Shown here piece after piece: positions 8,480 through 19,000 of a DNA stretch of 64,000 bases; position 1 is the first letter of the stretch, and the number at the start of each line of letters is the position of its first letter. The stretch spans positions 1 through 64,000 of the forward strand of contig NZ_LQPI01000036.1 of NCBI RefSeq assembly GCF_002101775.1. Reading direction: 5' to 3'. Made by a program: the position numbers and the translations under genes. Source of the DNA: Mycolicibacter nonchromogenicus. Lineage in GTDB: Bacteria; Actinomycetota; Actinomycetes; Mycobacteriales; Mycobacteriaceae. Below the pieces are notes generated by a model that saw only the letters and a program-made list of their open reading frames with translations, had not been told where the DNA came from and did not search any database.

Positions 8480-9814
8480 GTGAACGACGCCGACCTTGTC
8501 GCCGGGGTTCCGCGCCGCAGGATCGCGGTAGCGGCGATGGTCGGCACCACGATCGAGTTCTACGACTTCTACGTGTATGCGGCCGCCGCGGTCACCGTCT
8601 TCCCACACCTGTTCTTCCCGACCGGCAACCCCACCGCGGCACTGTTGGCCTCGTTGGCAACGTTCGGCTTGGCATTCGTGGCCCGACCGCTGGGCTCGAT
8701 CCTGTTCGGTCACTTCGGCGATCGGCTGGGCCGCAAATCCACCCTGGTGGCCTCCTTGTTGCTCATGGGTATCGCCACCTTCCTGATCGGGGTGCTGCCC
8801 ACCTACCACCACATCGGCCTGCTCGCCCCCGTGCTGCTGGCCACCCTGCGGTTCTGCCAGGGACTGGCGATCGGCGGCGAATGGAGCGGTGCTGCGCTGC
8901 TGGCCACCGAAACCGCCAAGCCGGGCCGGCGTGCGACAGCGGGAATCTGGCCGCAATTGGGCGCGCCCCTGGGCTATCTGCTGGCCACCGCGATCTTCCT
9001 GATCCTGTTCGCCTGGCTGGGATCGGCGACCGCCGACGGGACCGGACCCTTTCTCGCCTGGGGGTGGCGGATTCCGTTCCTGCTGAGCGCCGTCATGGTG
9101 GTTGTCGGACTGTATGTCCGGCTGCGGCTCACCGAAACTCCGGTCTTCGCGCAGGCCAAGGCAACCGGTGCGCCGGTGAGCGCCCCCATCGCAGCGCTGC
9201 TGCGGGGAAGCTGGCGCCGGCTGATCATCGGCACGTTGGTGATGGTGGTGCCCTACACGCTCTTCTACACCGTGACGACCTGGAGTCTGAGCTACGGGAC
9301 GGCGAAGGCTCCACCCGATGGCATCGGGCTGGGTTATGGCTACGCCGAGTTCCTCGGACTGCAGCTGGTCGCCGTGCTCTTCTTCATCGTTGTGCTGCCG
9401 GTCGTCGGCAGGCTGGCCGACCACTTCGGACGGCGCTCGCTGCTGCTGTTCTTCATCGCCGGAATCATGGTGTACGGCACCACCTTCGGCCTATTCCTGA
9501 AGCCGAGCGCCTCCGTGGGTTCGATGCTGGCCTTCCTGATCGTCGGGATGATATTGATGGGATTGGCGTTCGGGCCGATGAGCGCGGTGTTGCCCGAGCT
9601 GTTCCCCACCAATGTCCGCTACACCGGTTCGGGTGTCGCCTACAACGTGGCCAGCATCCTGGGAGCGGCAGTGGCGCCGTTCATCACCACGTGGCTGGTC
9701 ACCAGCCACGGCGTGACGTGGGTGGGCGGCTATCTGTCGGTTGTGGCGGCGTGCTCGTTCGTGGCGCTGCTGGCGATGCACGAGACCCGCGACGCTGAAC
9801 TCGTGGACGTCTGA
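8480..9814 (+). CDS. MFS transporter, metabolite:H+ symporter (MHS/ShiA-like)
   Basis: The 444-residue integral membrane protein has about twelve membrane helices. The start of helix 1 reads VGTTIEFYDFYVY, a hallmark of the MHS family, and the loop after helix 2 has the MFS motif GHFGDRLGRKSTL. Family members import organic acids such as shikimate, alpha-ketoglutarate, proline/betaine or citrate. I placed the start at GTG 8480, 26 bp after the kinase stop, because family similarity begins just after it. A CTG at 8456 is in frame but less likely. Probable role: uptake of the substrate of the upstream pathway. Confidence 0.85.
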   Translation: MNDADLVAGVPRRRIAVAAMVGTTIEFYDFYVYAAAAVTVFPHLFFPTGNPTAALLASLATFGLAFVARPLGSILFGHFGDRLGRKSTLVASLLLMGIATFLIGVLPTYHHIGLLAPVLLATLRFCQGLAIGGEWSGAALLATETAKPGRRATAGIWPQLGAPLGYLLATAIFLILFAWLGSATADGTGPFLAWGWRIPFLLSAVMVVVGLYVRLRLTETPVFAQAKATGAPVSAPIAALLRGSWRRLIIGTLVMVVPYTLFYTVTTWSLSYGTAKAPPDGIGLGYGYAEFLGLQLVAVLFFIVVLPVVGRLADHFGRRSLLLFFIAGIMVYGTTFGLFLKPSASVGSMLAFLIVGMILMGLAFGPMSAVLPELFPTNVRYTGSGVAYNVASILGAAVAPFITTWLVTSHGVTWVGGYLSVVAACSFVALLAMHETRDAELVDV

Positions 9815-9820
9815 CCGGCA

Positions 9821-10558
9821 CTAACCGAGCGCACTGCCGAAGACATCGCGCATCGCCGCCCAGTGCCGGGCCGCGGCGTCGGCGTCAAACGGCGCGTTGT
9901 CGGGCACTGCGAAGCCGTGCGCGGCCGGATAGAACTCGACGGTATGGCTGACGCCCGCGGTGCTCAGCGCCTCGTCCAGGGTCGCGGCATGCTCTTTCGT
10001 GAACGACGCGTCGTTCTCGGCGCCGGCCACATAGACGGTGGCCCTCATGCGATCGGCCAACAGATGGGGGCTGTCCGCGGAGTCGGCCACCAGCCCGCCG
10101 CCGTGGAACGAGGCCGCCGCTGCCACGCGCTCGGGCACCCGCCCCGCGAGAATGACCGAGGTGCGGCCACCCATGCAGTAGCCGCACACCCCGAAGGAGT
10201 CCCCGCGCACTTCGGGCCGGCCGGCCAGGTAGTCGAAGAACGCCTGGGCGTCGGTGGTCATCCGGTCCGGGGTCACGTCGCCGATCATCGAGAACAGCCG
10301 GTTGCGTTCCTTGGCGTCGCTGAACACGGTCGCCATCTCGAACGGCGCCCAGCCCGGCTGCCGGTAGTAGACGTCGGGAAGCAGCACGGCATAGCCGTAG
10401 CCGGCCAGTTGGGCGGCCATCTCGTCGAAGGTCGGTCGGACCCCGCCGGCGTCGGGATACATCACGATGCCGGGCCAGGGCCCGGAGCCCTCCGGCGTGA
10501 ACAGGCGAACGGGGCAGTCGCCGTCGGGCGTGGCAATGGTGTCGGTGATCGTGGGCAT
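9821..10558 (-). CDS. Dienelactone hydrolase family protein (Rv2765-like)
   Basis: The 245-residue alpha/beta hydrolase has the DLH-type nucleophile motif GYCMGG (catalytic Cys in [13 protein letters not shown] near residue 125), an acidic residue in the AGAEND region and His in YPAAHGFA near residue 215. Dienelactone hydrolases open lactone rings in aromatic degradation, but many mycobacterial members have unknown substrates. The start ATG at 10558 is preceded by GGAGG. The gene is divergent from thyA, as Rv2765 is from thyA in M. tuberculosis. Confidence 0.85.
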   Translation of the reverse strand: MPTITDTIATPDGDCPVRLFTPEGSGPWPGIVMYPDAGGVRPTFDEMAAQLAGYGYAVLLPDVYYRQPGWAPFEMATVFSDAKERNRLFSMIGDVTPDRMTTDAQAFFDYLAGRPEVRGDSFGVCGYCMGGRTSVILAGRVPERVAAAASFHGGGLVADSADSPHLLADRMRATVYVAGAENDASFTKEHAATLDEALSTAGVSHTVEFYPAAHGFAVPDNAPFDADAAARHWAAMRDVFGSALG

Positions 10559-10588
10559 GGCCTCCGTTGTACTACGCGGTGCGCGTCG

Positions 10589-10594
10589 TAAGCT
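10589..10594 (+). promoter_or_regulatory. Putative -10 box for leaderless thyA
   Basis: TAAGCT ends 7 nt before the GTG at 10602 and no ribosome-binding site lies between them, which supports both the start choice and a leaderless mRNA. Confidence 0.55.
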
Positions 10595-10601
10595 GGGCGA
10601 C

Positions 10602-11402
10602 GTGCCGATCGCGACCCCGTACGAGGACCTGTTGCGGCTGGTTTTGGCGGAAGGGACCCCGAAGTCGGACCGCACCGGTACCGGCACTCGCAGCCTGTTC
10701 GGCCACCAGCTGCGCTATGACCTGGCGGCCGGATTCCCGCTGATCACCACCAAGAAAGTGCACCTCAAGTCGGTGATCTACGAGCTGCTGTGGTTCCTGC
10801 GCGGTGACTCCAACATCGCCTGGCTCAACGAGCACGGTGTCACCATCTGGGATGAATGGGCTTCGGAAGAAGGAGATCTCGGTCCGGTCTACGGGGTGCA
10901 GTGGCGCTCATGGCCGACTCCGTCGGGCGAGCACATCGACCAGATCTCCGCGGCGCTGCACCTGCTGCGCACCGACCCTGACTCTCGCCGCATCATCGTT
11001 TCGGCCTGGAACGTCGGTCAGATCGGCCAGATGGCGCTGGCTCCCTGTCACGCGCTGTTCCAGTTCTACGTCGCCGACGGCAAGCTGTCCTGCCAGCTCT
11101 ATCAGCGCAGCGCCGACCTTTTCCTCGGTGTGCCGTTCAACATCGCCAGCTACGCGCTGCTCACCCACATGATGGCGGCCCAGGCCGGGCTGGGTGTCGG
11201 AGAGTTCATCTGGACCGGCGGCGACTGCCACATCTATGACAATCACGTCGAGCAGGTCACCGAACAGCTGAGTCGCGATCCGCGGCCGTATCCGCATCTG
11301 GTTCTGGCGCCGCGTGAATCGATCTTCGACTACACCTACGAGGACATCGAGATTCGCGGCTACGACCCGCACCCGGCGATCAAGGCGCCCGTGGCGGTAT
11401 GA
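10602..11402 (+). CDS. thyA: Thymidylate synthase ThyA
   Basis: The 266-residue enzyme converts dUMP to dTMP with methylene-tetrahydrofolate, releasing dihydrofolate. The nucleophile is Cys149 in [12 protein letters not shown]. Also visible are the dUMP phosphate-binding [11 protein letters not shown], the folate-binding [10 protein letters not shown] and the C-terminal KAPVAV. Length agrees with M. tuberculosis ThyA (263). The GTG start is supported by a TAAGCT -10 box 7 nt upstream. The stop overlaps dfrA by 4 bp, coupling production of the enzyme that regenerates tetrahydrofolate. A second, flavin-dependent synthase (thyX) lies 12 kb downstream. Confidence 0.97.
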   Translation: MPIATPYEDLLRLVLAEGTPKSDRTGTGTRSLFGHQLRYDLAAGFPLITTKKVHLKSVIYELLWFLRGDSNIAWLNEHGVTIWDEWASEEGDLGPVYGVQWRSWPTPSGEHIDQISAALHLLRTDPDSRRIIVSAWNVGQIGQMALAPCHALFQFYVADGKLSCQLYQRSADLFLGVPFNIASYALLTHMMAAQAGLGVGEFIWTGGDCHIYDNHVEQVTEQLSRDPRPYPHLVLAPRESIFDYTYEDIEIRGYDPHPAIKAPVAV

Positions 11403-11893
11403 CGATCAGTCTGATCTGGGCGCAGTCGACGTCCGGGGTGATCGGCCGCGCCGGCGGCATCCCGTGGCGCGTGCCGGAGGATCAGGCCCGCTACAAGCAG
11501 CTCACCGTGGGCCACACCGTGGTGATGGGCCGGCTCACCTGGGAATCGCTGCCCGCCAGAGTCCGGCCGCTGCCGGACCGGCGCAATGTCGTGTTGACCC
11601 GGGACCCCGACTATGTCGCCGACGGCGCCATCGTCGTGGCGACCCTGGAGCAGGCCCTGCAGGGCGACGACATCTGGGTGGTCGGGGGATCGGAGATCTA
11701 TGCGCTGGCGCTGCCGCTGGCCGATCGCTGTGAAGTGACCGAGGTCGACATCGACCTGCCGGTGCGCGACGGTGACGCCCTGGCGCCGGTGCTTGACCAG
11801 TCCTGGCAGGCCACTACGGGGGAGTGGCTGACCAGCCGAACCGGTCTGCGTTACCGCTATCTGACCTACCACCGGACTTCGTGCCAGCCCTGA
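11399..11893 (+). CDS. dfrA: Dihydrofolate reductase
   Basis: The 164-residue enzyme reduces dihydrofolate made by ThyA back to tetrahydrofolate with NADPH. Typical segments are the N-terminal [21 protein letters not shown], the substrate-binding [34 protein letters not shown] and [17 protein letters not shown]. Its start overlaps thyA by 4 bp (ATGA), giving translational coupling. Its last 13 bp overlap the next gene. It is the target of trimethoprim-like drugs, and no mutation of note can be judged from one sequence. Confidence 0.96.
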   Translation: MTISLIWAQSTSGVIGRAGGIPWRVPEDQARYKQLTVGHTVVMGRLTWESLPARVRPLPDRRNVVLTRDPDYVADGAIVVATLEQALQGDDIWVVGGSEIYALALPLADRCEVTEVDIDLPVRDGDALAPVLDQSWQATTGEWLTSRTGLRYRYLTYHRTSCQP

Positions 11894-13101
11894 CCGCCGC
11901 GCAGGCGCGCCGGATCGCCGTTGCCGCACAGGGTTTCGCCGAGCCGAGACCCAGCGCCGCAGTCACAAGGGCACACCTGAGGCGGCTTATCTCCCGCATT
12001 CACGTGCTGCAGCTCGACTCGGTTTCGGTGGCGGTACGCGCCCATTACGCGCCAGTGTTCAGTCGGCTCGGACCGTATGACCGCACCGTGCTGGACCGAG
12101 CCGCGTGGAGCCACAGCGCCCGCTCGCCACGGTTGTTGGTCGAATACTGGGCGCACGAGGCCGCGCTGATGGCCGTGGAGGACTGGCCGCTGTTGCGCTG
12201 GCGGATGCGGCAGTGGCCCCACGGCCGGTGGGGCTCGGCCATTGTGCGGGCCAATCCCCAGCTGGTCACCGACGTCACCGCCGCGGTCGCCGAACTGGGC
12301 CCATCGACCGCCGGTGAGATCGAAGCGCACCTGGCGGCCGCGTCCGGGCGGGCCGGCAAGGGACCGTGGTGGAACCGCAGTGACACCAAATGGGTGGCCG
12401 AAGCACTGTTCGCCGCAGGGGTGCTGACCACCGCCACCCGGGTCGGGTTCGCCCGGCATTACGACCTGGTGGAGAACGTGCTGCCACCGCAGGTGCTGGC
12501 GGTCGAGGTCGACGACGACGAGGCGATCCGGCAGCTGGTCCTGCGGGCGGCAGGCGCCCTGGGCATCGCCACCGAAGCCGACCTGCGCGACTACTTCCGG
12601 CTCTCAGCCGGCCAGGTCAAACCGGCGATAGCCACCTTGGTGGCAGCCGGTGAGCTGGAACCGGTGACCGTCGACGGCTGGGACGCAGCCGCCTATCTTC
12701 GTGCCGGACAGTCGATTCCGCGAACCGATCGCGGCACCGCGCTCCTCTGCCCGTTCGACCCGCTGATCTTCTTCCGGCCGCGGGTGCAGCGGCTGTTCGA
12801 CTTCCACTACCGCATCGAAATCTATACCCCGGCCGCCAAACGCCAATACGGCTACTACGTGTGGCCATTCCTGCTGGACGGGCAACTGGTCGGCCGGGTC
12901 GACCTCAAAGCCGACCGACAGCAGGGGGCATTGCACGTGGTGGGTGCGTTCGCCGAAGAAGGCCAGTCGCGAGGACGGGTGGCGCAGGCGCTGGCCGGCG
13001 AACTCCGCCTCATGGCGTCGTGGCTCGGGTTGAGCCAGGTCAGGGTCGGGCAGCGCGGGGATCTGGCGGCGCAACTGCGCCGGGTGCTCAGAGACTCCTG
13101 A
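11881..13101 (+). CDS. Winged-helix DNA glycosylase-like protein (YcaQ/AlkX family)
   Basis: The 406-residue protein belongs to the HTH_42 family, several winged-helix units that form a DNA glycosylase in E. coli YcaQ (AlkX) and Streptomyces AlkZ. Diagnostic segments are [51 protein letters not shown] and the C-terminal [12 protein letters not shown] with [24 protein letters not shown]. Family enzymes excise alkylated or crosslinked bases. GTG 11881 is preferred because the conserved sequence begins immediately after it, although the frame stays open to ATG 11824. It overlaps dfrA and so is probably cotranscribed with thyA-dfrA, linking dTMP supply with base-damage repair. Confidence 0.85.
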   Translation: MPALTAAQARRIAVAAQGFAEPRPSAAVTRAHLRRLISRIHVLQLDSVSVAVRAHYAPVFSRLGPYDRTVLDRAAWSHSARSPRLLVEYWAHEAALMAVEDWPLLRWRMRQWPHGRWGSAIVRANPQLVTDVTAAVAELGPSTAGEIEAHLAAASGRAGKGPWWNRSDTKWVAEALFAAGVLTTATRVGFARHYDLVENVLPPQVLAVEVDDDEAIRQLVLRAAGALGIATEADLRDYFRLSAGQVKPAIATLVAAGELEPVTVDGWDAAAYLRAGQSIPRTDRGTALLCPFDPLIFFRPRVQRLFDFHYRIEIYTPAAKRQYGYYVWPFLLDGQLVGRVDLKADRQQGALHVVGAFAEEGQSRGRVAQALAGELRLMASWLGLSQVRVGQRGDLAAQLRRVLRDS

Positions 13102-13870
13102 TCCGTCGGCGGGCACGTCCGGCGAGGGTGGTGGCGCCTTCCCGCGCCACCTGCGCCAGTTCGGTTCCGCGCTCAACGGCGACTTCCGCGAGCTGCGATC
13201 CGCGCTGGGCGGCGACTTCGGCCAGCTGTGCACCGCGTTCGCCGGCGACTTCGGCGAGTTGCGCGCCGCGTTCGCCGGCCGACTCCAGCAGCGGTCCGGC
13301 TTTTTCGCCCACCAACTCGGCCAGTTCGCGGCCGTGCTCGACGCCGGCCGACAGGCCCGTGCTCACCCGTTCGCCGACCGTCTCCAGTGCGCCGTTACTG
13401 GCCGTGGGCAGGGCGTCGGCGGCACGACGGTAGACGCGACGGGCCCGCCACCCCAGCGAGGGCCTTCCCTCGGTGTCAGCGGCGGCGATCAACAGTCCGC
13501 CGATCAGGCTCACGTCGGTCAGAAATGCTGCGCGCTTTTCGCTTCTGCGCTGCGGGTCGGGCTCCGTCCAGAACATGTGCGCCCCGGCGTTACCGGGGAC
13601 GACTGTGCAGGCCAGTACGCCGGCCGCGACCCGTGGCAGCCTGCCGCTCGCCAGCAAGATGCCGCCACCGATCTGCGCCAGCGCGTTGGCCTTGGCGAAT
13701 GATTCGACATCGGAGGGCACCTTGGCCGATATCTCATCGGGAAGCTGTTTGAGTCCGTCGAACGCCGGACGGGCCGCCTGCCCGGCTTGTTGCGGACGGC
13801 GCAATGCGTCCACACCTTGACCGATGAACGCTGCCGCGAGTAGCGGACGTGCGATCTTCCGTAATAACAC
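13088..13870 (-). CDS. DoxX-like membrane protein with 11-residue C-terminal repeats
   Basis: The 260-residue protein starts with a DoxX-type four-helix membrane region: LLRKIARPLLAAAFIGQGVDAL, a helix over GGGILLASG, RVAAGVLACTVVPGNAGAHMFW and LTDVSLIGGLLIAAAD. A soluble tail from about residue 178 is built of consecutive 11-residue units of the form ERGAQLAEVAG. DoxX proteins take part in redox and thiol stress in mycobacteria, for instance with SodA and SseA. I prefer GTG 13870, where family similarity begins and AGGGGG lies upstream; TTG 13957 would add 29 residues. The 3' end overlaps the convergent YcaQ-like gene by 14 bp. Confidence 0.8.
   Translation of the reverse strand: MLLRKIARPLLAAAFIGQGVDALRRPQQAGQAARPAFDGLKQLPDEISAKVPSDVESFAKANALAQIGGGILLASGRLPRVAAGVLACTVVPGNAGAHMFWTEPDPQRRSEKRAAFLTDVSLIGGLLIAAADTEGRPSLGWRARRVYRRAADALPTASNGALETVGERVSTGLSAGVEHGRELAELVGEKAGPLLESAGERGAQLAEVAGERGAQLAEVAAQRGSQLAEVAVERGTELAQVAREGATTLAGRARRRIRSL
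13142..13339 (-). repeat. 33-bp tandem repeat encoding 11-residue helical units
   Basis: Four units read ERGAQLAEVAG, ERGAQLAEVAA, QRGSQLAEVAV and ERGTELAQVAR, preceded by two more divergent units, EHGRELAELVG and EKAGPLLESAG. The DNA repeats with a 33-bp period. An 11-residue period (hendecad) favours a right-handed coiled coil or a long amphipathic helix lying on a membrane. Confidence 0.85.
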
Positions 13871-13996
13871 TGGGCCCCCTAGCGCCGGGTCGGTTTTCTG
13901 TGCGGCCCGCTCTTTGCGTAGCGGCCTTGGCTCGGGAATACCCGCGGAGGATGACAACGCAAACGTTCGATTCGTCGTCGGCGCAGCGCAGGGGCG

Positions 13997-16075
13997 TCAG
14001 GGCAGGTACAGCCCGCGAATGCGGTGGAACCGGTGCCGTCCGGCCAGGGCGTTCGCCGCCTGCAGGCCCGATAAGACCGCTGCCTCGATGCAGCCGGCGT
14101 TCATTCCGGAGTCGGTCCAGTCGCCGGCCAGAACCAGATTGTCGTAGCCGCTTTCGTCGGCGCGCAACCGGTATCGGTCGGAGCCGGGAACCGACTGCAC
14201 GTATCGGTCGGAGGGGTCGACATTGACGCTGATGTGCTGGGAATCCACTGCAGCACAGGTAGTTTCGCCGTCGGCTCCGCACAGCAGCCGCCAGTCGAAC
14301 CCCGCTTCGCTGACGGCGCCGGGAAGGAACCGATACAGGTGCTGGTCGAGGTGCTCGACGACCTGCCGGCGAACCAACTGCTGGTGTCGGCGCAGGTAGC
14401 CGGGGCCCACCTCCTGCGTGGGCCAGGCCGCATCCAGGGTGCCGCAGAAATAGGCCACCGTGGCGGGGTCGTCGTGCTCGGGCCAGTCCTCAGCCCACAG
14501 CGTCTGCGGCATGGACGCCCAGGTCTCGAACGGCGGGACGTAGGCACTGAGGGTCACGCCCGGATCGTTCCAGCCCAGCGCCGGTTCATCCGGTCGCAAC
14601 CAGATCTGGAAGGCCTGGGTGGCGACGGTACGCACCTGCGTGGTCATTCGGCGCCACTCGGGCCGGTCTTCGATCAGCTCGGCGGCGACCACCGGCAGCA
14701 TGCCCAGGGAAACGGCCAGGACGACGTGGTCGAAGTCGACACCTCGGCGCAGCACCCGGGTCTCGGCGTCGGCGTAGTCCGCCCAATGCGTCTCCAGCGC
14801 ATGCCAGCCCCCGTCGGGGACCTGGTCGGGTGCCGCCAATTGGTCGGTCAGCGGCGCGCTGGGGAATACCGGCAGGCCGTGCACCGTGGTCAACGGCTCG
14901 TAGCCGTCGCGGCCGTCGGCCAGGTGCACCTGCCGGCCCAGGGTGATGGCGTCGACAGCCTGCCGCGCGGCGTCCAGATGCAGAGCGTCGAGGCGGTGGA
15001 AGAACTCAAACGTGACACCGCGTCGCCGCAACACCTGGTAGAGCGGCGCGATGACGACGTCTCCCATACCCGCCGTCATCTTCCAGAAGATCGATCCGTG
15101 GTAGCCGAACAGCACCTGACCGGTGAGAAAGACCGCCAGTCCGGCGGCGAACGCCGGACGTTCGGGATCGCCGTCGCGATATCCGAACACCAAGTCGTAC
15201 ATGCCACGCACCAGCGCGAATCCGGTGACATCCGGGTGCGCGCCATGGCGCAGGATCCAGTCGTTGAAATCTTCGTCGTTGATCGCCCGCATTCCGCGCG
15301 GGTCGGTGACCAGCTGGTCGGCGAGAATCCCGCGGATCACCGCGGTCATCAGGGAGAGCAGCAGCCAGGACCGCCGGTGATCGGGCCGCCGCTCATAGTC
15401 CAGTGCGGCGCGCACCGCCGCCACCGCGCCGTCGATCACCGCGGGCAGGGCCGCGCCGACGGGATGCCGACCGCTCAGGACCAGCAGCACCGCCAGCGCC
15501 GCATCGATGACCGTGTCGATCCATCGCTGCGTGGGCGGCGGCTCTGGGTGCACGGACAGTGAGACTCCGGGTGGGGCGGCCCCGCGCAGAGATTCGGCGA
15601 AATCACGCACCAGGCGCAGCGCCCGGATGGTGAACTCCACGACGGTCATCTCCCGGCCTGCGCCCTCGGGATCGCCGGGCAGCCCGTCGGTCCGCGTGAA
15701 GGTGCCCAGCCAGACCAGCCAATCGTCGCCGAACCGGTCGGCCAGACCGACATTGTCAGCCGGAATCAACGCCTGCTCCCAGGTGGTGATCGGTGCTGCC
15801 GGATCGGTTGTGGCACGGTCGAGTTCGGCGTAGCACTCGCGCAGCAGAGCGAAGGCGTTCTGGTAGGAACCCAGCCAGATGTGCAGACCGTGCTCTTCGA
15901 TGCGGCCGTACCGGCCACGGCTGGACGCCCCCTTTCCGCCGAGGCGCCAACCACGTTGATAGACGGTGATGGAGTCGAAGCGGTCTCGCCAGCCGGGCTC
16001 ACTCAGCCGCCAGGCGGCGGTCAGTCCCGCCATGCCGCCGCCGACGATGGCCACCTTGCCGCCCGGCGGACTCAC
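13997..16075 (-). CDS. Large FAD/NAD(P)-binding oxidoreductase (desaturase/amine-oxidase superfamily)
   Basis: The 692-residue protein opens with a dinucleotide-binding motif VAIVGGGMAGLTAAWRL (residues 8-24), followed by GWRLGGKGASSRG and EEHGLHIWLGSYQNAF, the pattern of FAD proteins of the phytoene desaturase/hydroxysqualene dehydroxylase group. The C-terminal FAD contact region reads DNLVLAGDWTDSGMNAGCIEAAVLSGLQAANAL. Long middle insertions make it larger than carotenoid desaturases (about 500). The GTG start overlaps the upstream cyclase-ATPase stop by 4 bp. A prenyl diphosphate synthase in the same block suggests an isoprenoid-derived substrate. The exact reaction is unknown. Confidence 0.8.
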   Translation of the reverse strand: MSPPGGKVAIVGGGMAGLTAAWRLSEPGWRDRFDSITVYQRGWRLGGKGASSRGRYGRIEEHGLHIWLGSYQNAFALLRECYAELDRATTDPAAPITTWEQALIPADNVGLADRFGDDWLVWLGTFTRTDGLPGDPEGAGREMTVVEFTIRALRLVRDFAESLRGAAPPGVSLSVHPEPPPTQRWIDTVIDAALAVLLVLSGRHPVGAALPAVIDGAVAAVRAALDYERRPDHRRSWLLLSLMTAVIRGILADQLVTDPRGMRAINDEDFNDWILRHGAHPDVTGFALVRGMYDLVFGYRDGDPERPAFAAGLAVFLTGQVLFGYHGSIFWKMTAGMGDVVIAPLYQVLRRRGVTFEFFHRLDALHLDAARQAVDAITLGRQVHLADGRDGYEPLTTVHGLPVFPSAPLTDQLAAPDQVPDGGWHALETHWADYADAETRVLRRGVDFDHVVLAVSLGMLPVVAAELIEDRPEWRRMTTQVRTVATQAFQIWLRPDEPALGWNDPGVTLSAYVPPFETWASMPQTLWAEDWPEHDDPATVAYFCGTLDAAWPTQEVGPGYLRRHQQLVRRQVVEHLDQHLYRFLPGAVSEAGFDWRLLCGADGETTCAAVDSQHISVNVDPSDRYVQSVPGSDRYRLRADESGYDNLVLAGDWTDSGMNAGCIEAAVLSGLQAANALAGRHRFHRIRGLYLP

Positions 16076-19000
16076 CCGAGCAGCGCCCTGGCTCGATCCA
16101 GCTCCGGCCAGTCGCCGTCGGCGTCGAAGTGCGTCATCGCAGCGGCCAACACCTCACGTGCGGAATCCCCCTGCAGGTCGACCAGATCCATCGCCGCGCG
16201 CAGTTCGTAGACGTGGGCCGCCTGCCGTCGCGCCGTGTCGATGGCACAACGCAGGTCGCTGTCGCGGTCCGCGGCATCACCGTGGGTGTGGGAGCGTATC
16301 CGCAGCAATTCGGCTCGGTAGAAGTTCACCGCGGTCTCATCGGCCAGCGCCAGTGCGCCGTCGAGGCATTCCTGGGCCGAAGCGGTGTCGCCTGCGGCGA
16401 TCAGCAGCCGCGCCAGCATCCCGTCGTAGTAGGTGGAGAACAGCTTGACCTCGGCCGCCCGCAAGGTGGAACCGACCTCGGTCATCGCCGAGATGTGGGG
16501 TGCCAACCGGGCGGGGTCGGCGTCCTCGCTCGCCAGCGCCGCCAGCGCGTCGATCGCGCCGCGCTGAGTGGCCGCGATCATGGTCCAGTACTCGAAGCCG
16601 TGCCGCTCGGCCTGCGCGGCCAATGCTGTGACCATCCCGTCGGCGCGGTCGAGCAGTCCGGCCTCCATGCACATGAAGATCTCGGTGAATTGCTGGTAGC
16701 AGTGGCTGAAGGGGCCTTGTGGGAACCCGATATCTTTTGCCCGGCTGACCGTTTCGGCGAACTGCTCATCGGCGCCAGCGAGGTCGCCTTGGATGAATCG
16801 TGCCATCGCCAGATGCAGGTGCATGGACGCCAGCGCATCGCTGGGGATGTACCACAGCGATTCGAAATCGGGCAGGGGTGCTTCTGTCATCGCCGTGACT
16901 GCCTGCTCCAGCAGTGCGCGGGCCTTGCCGAAGTCACCGAGGAACCAGGCGACCATGCCGAACGCGGCGGCATTGGTCGGCCCGAACCACTTCTGCTCGT
17001 TGGGGCGTTTCGACCTGGCGTACTCGGCGACGCGAAGGGCGCGGCGCAGGTCGCCGCGCGGCAGGTAGTAGGCCCACAACGCCGTCATCGTCGACATGAA
17101 GCCGTCCTGGCGGGGATCGGTGGCCCCGAGCTTGAGACAGCGTTCGAAGTCCTTGGCCGCATTCGGGCTGGCAGTGCCCTCCACCGCCGAGGTGAGGAAG
17201 CCACGCCGAAGCCGGCACAGCACTTCGCGGCGATCGCGAGACGGCCCCTCCGGTGCCAGCCGGAGTTGTTCGATGGCCTGGGTGAGACAGACCCGGGCCT
17301 CATCGAGGGCACCTCGCTGGCGGGCGTCGTACGCCGCCTTCTGATGGGCCTCAGCGGCAGCCTCGAATCGCTCTGCGATGCGATAGTGCAGGGCGACCAG
17401 ATGCCAATCCGGATTGTCTGAGTCGCTGACCAGGGTGTCGGCAACTCGACCGTGCAGCTGGCGCCGAACGCTGGGCGGCGGCAACTCGTAGGCGACTTCG
17501 CGGAGTAGCTCATGCCGGAACCGCCAGCGGTCCTTGGTCACCGGTTCGAAGACCCGAGCCGCAACCAGGGCGGCAACAGCATCCCCGAGATCACTCGCCG
17601 TCATGTCGAGGGCGGCGTCGAGCATGGGGCGATCGAACTCCCGGCCGATGGTGGCGGCAGCTTCGACCACCTGAATGGTGTTGCTGCTGGCGCGAAGCCG
17701 AGAGAACAGCGGCTCATACAGGGCGTCGGGCACCCGCGCCCACCCCACCGCATCCTGCGGCTGCTCATGCAGTTTGGCGACCACCTCTTCGATGTAGAGC
17801 GGCACGCCGTCGCAGCGCCGCCGAACATCGGAGCGTTCGGCGCCGGACAGGCCCGGATTCAGCGCCGCTATCAACTCATCGGTCTGCGCCGCCGTCAACG
17901 GTGCGAGCTCAAACACCTTGAGCTGGGGAAGATCCGGCAGCGATCTGAGCTCGCGGGCGGTCAACACCACCAGCAGTGTTCCCGGGGCGCTCGCCAGCAG
18001 CGACGTGACCACATCGCGCGTCGATGGATCGAACCACTGCAGATCTTCGGCCAACAGAACCGCCGGCGCCCCACCGGTACAGGCCAGCAGGTATTCGACG
18101 GCGGCCTCGATGACCTGCCGGTAGAGTTTGGCGCCCTCGGCTCGGGTGGGCTGATAGCCGCCTTCGGCCGGAATCTCCAATGCGGCCGCCAACAAGGGGA
18201 CCATCGTGACCGGATCCAGGCCGTGGGCTGTGACCTCTTCTTCGAGCAGTCGCAGCCGATCGGACTGCGCGGTCGTCCGTTCGATCCCGGCGCGCTGCTC
18301 CAGCAAGGTGCGAATGGGGTAGAGGCCGGCATCGGCGTGAAACGGCGATCCGATTAGGGCGAGCACCGGCCTTCCGGCCTGCTCGGCCAATTCTGCTGCG
18401 GCGGTGGCCAGCCGGCTCTTGCCCATGCCCGCCTCGCCACTGAAACAGATCCCCGGAACACTCAGCGCACCCTGCCGGGCCTGACTCCAGGACTCCTGCA
18501 GGTAGGTGAGTTCGAGATCGCGTCCCACCAACCGGCCCAGCGCGACCCGGGAGCGCCCGAGTTGCTCCTTGACGACGAGGTAGTGCTCGACCGGCTCGTC
18601 GATGCCCTTGACCGGCTGGGCTGTTTGGGCCTCGAGTTCGAAATGGCCGGCCACCAGCGGTGCCACCGCCGCCGACACCACGACACCGCCGGGCGGCGCC
18701 AGGCCCGACACGCGTGAGGCCAGGTTGGCGCCCAGTCCGTAGACGTCGTCCTGTGCCACATCGAGATAGACCATGCCGCGATGGACGCCCACCCGCACTG
18801 CGATGTCGAAGCCGAACCGCGCGCGTACCCGATCGCTGAGCCGGTCCACTTCGCGGGTGATGTCGAGGCCCGCCTGTACCGCTCGCCGCACGTCGTTCTC
18901 GTGGGCGCTGGGGTGGCCGAACACGGCAAGCAGGCCGTCGCCCTTGGTGGAGAAGACGTGCCCCTCGTAGCGGTTGATGATCTCGTCGACCTGCTGTCGG

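Noticed and set aside
13870..13957. TTG 13957 as start of the DoxX-like gene
   Set aside because: The 29 extra residues have no family similarity; GTG 13870 has an AGGGGG upstream and matches where DoxX homologues begin.
14234..15562. A 442-codon plus-strand frame over the FAD protein gene
   Set aside because: It is the mirror of the FAD gene, with biased His/Gln/Arg composition and no motif.
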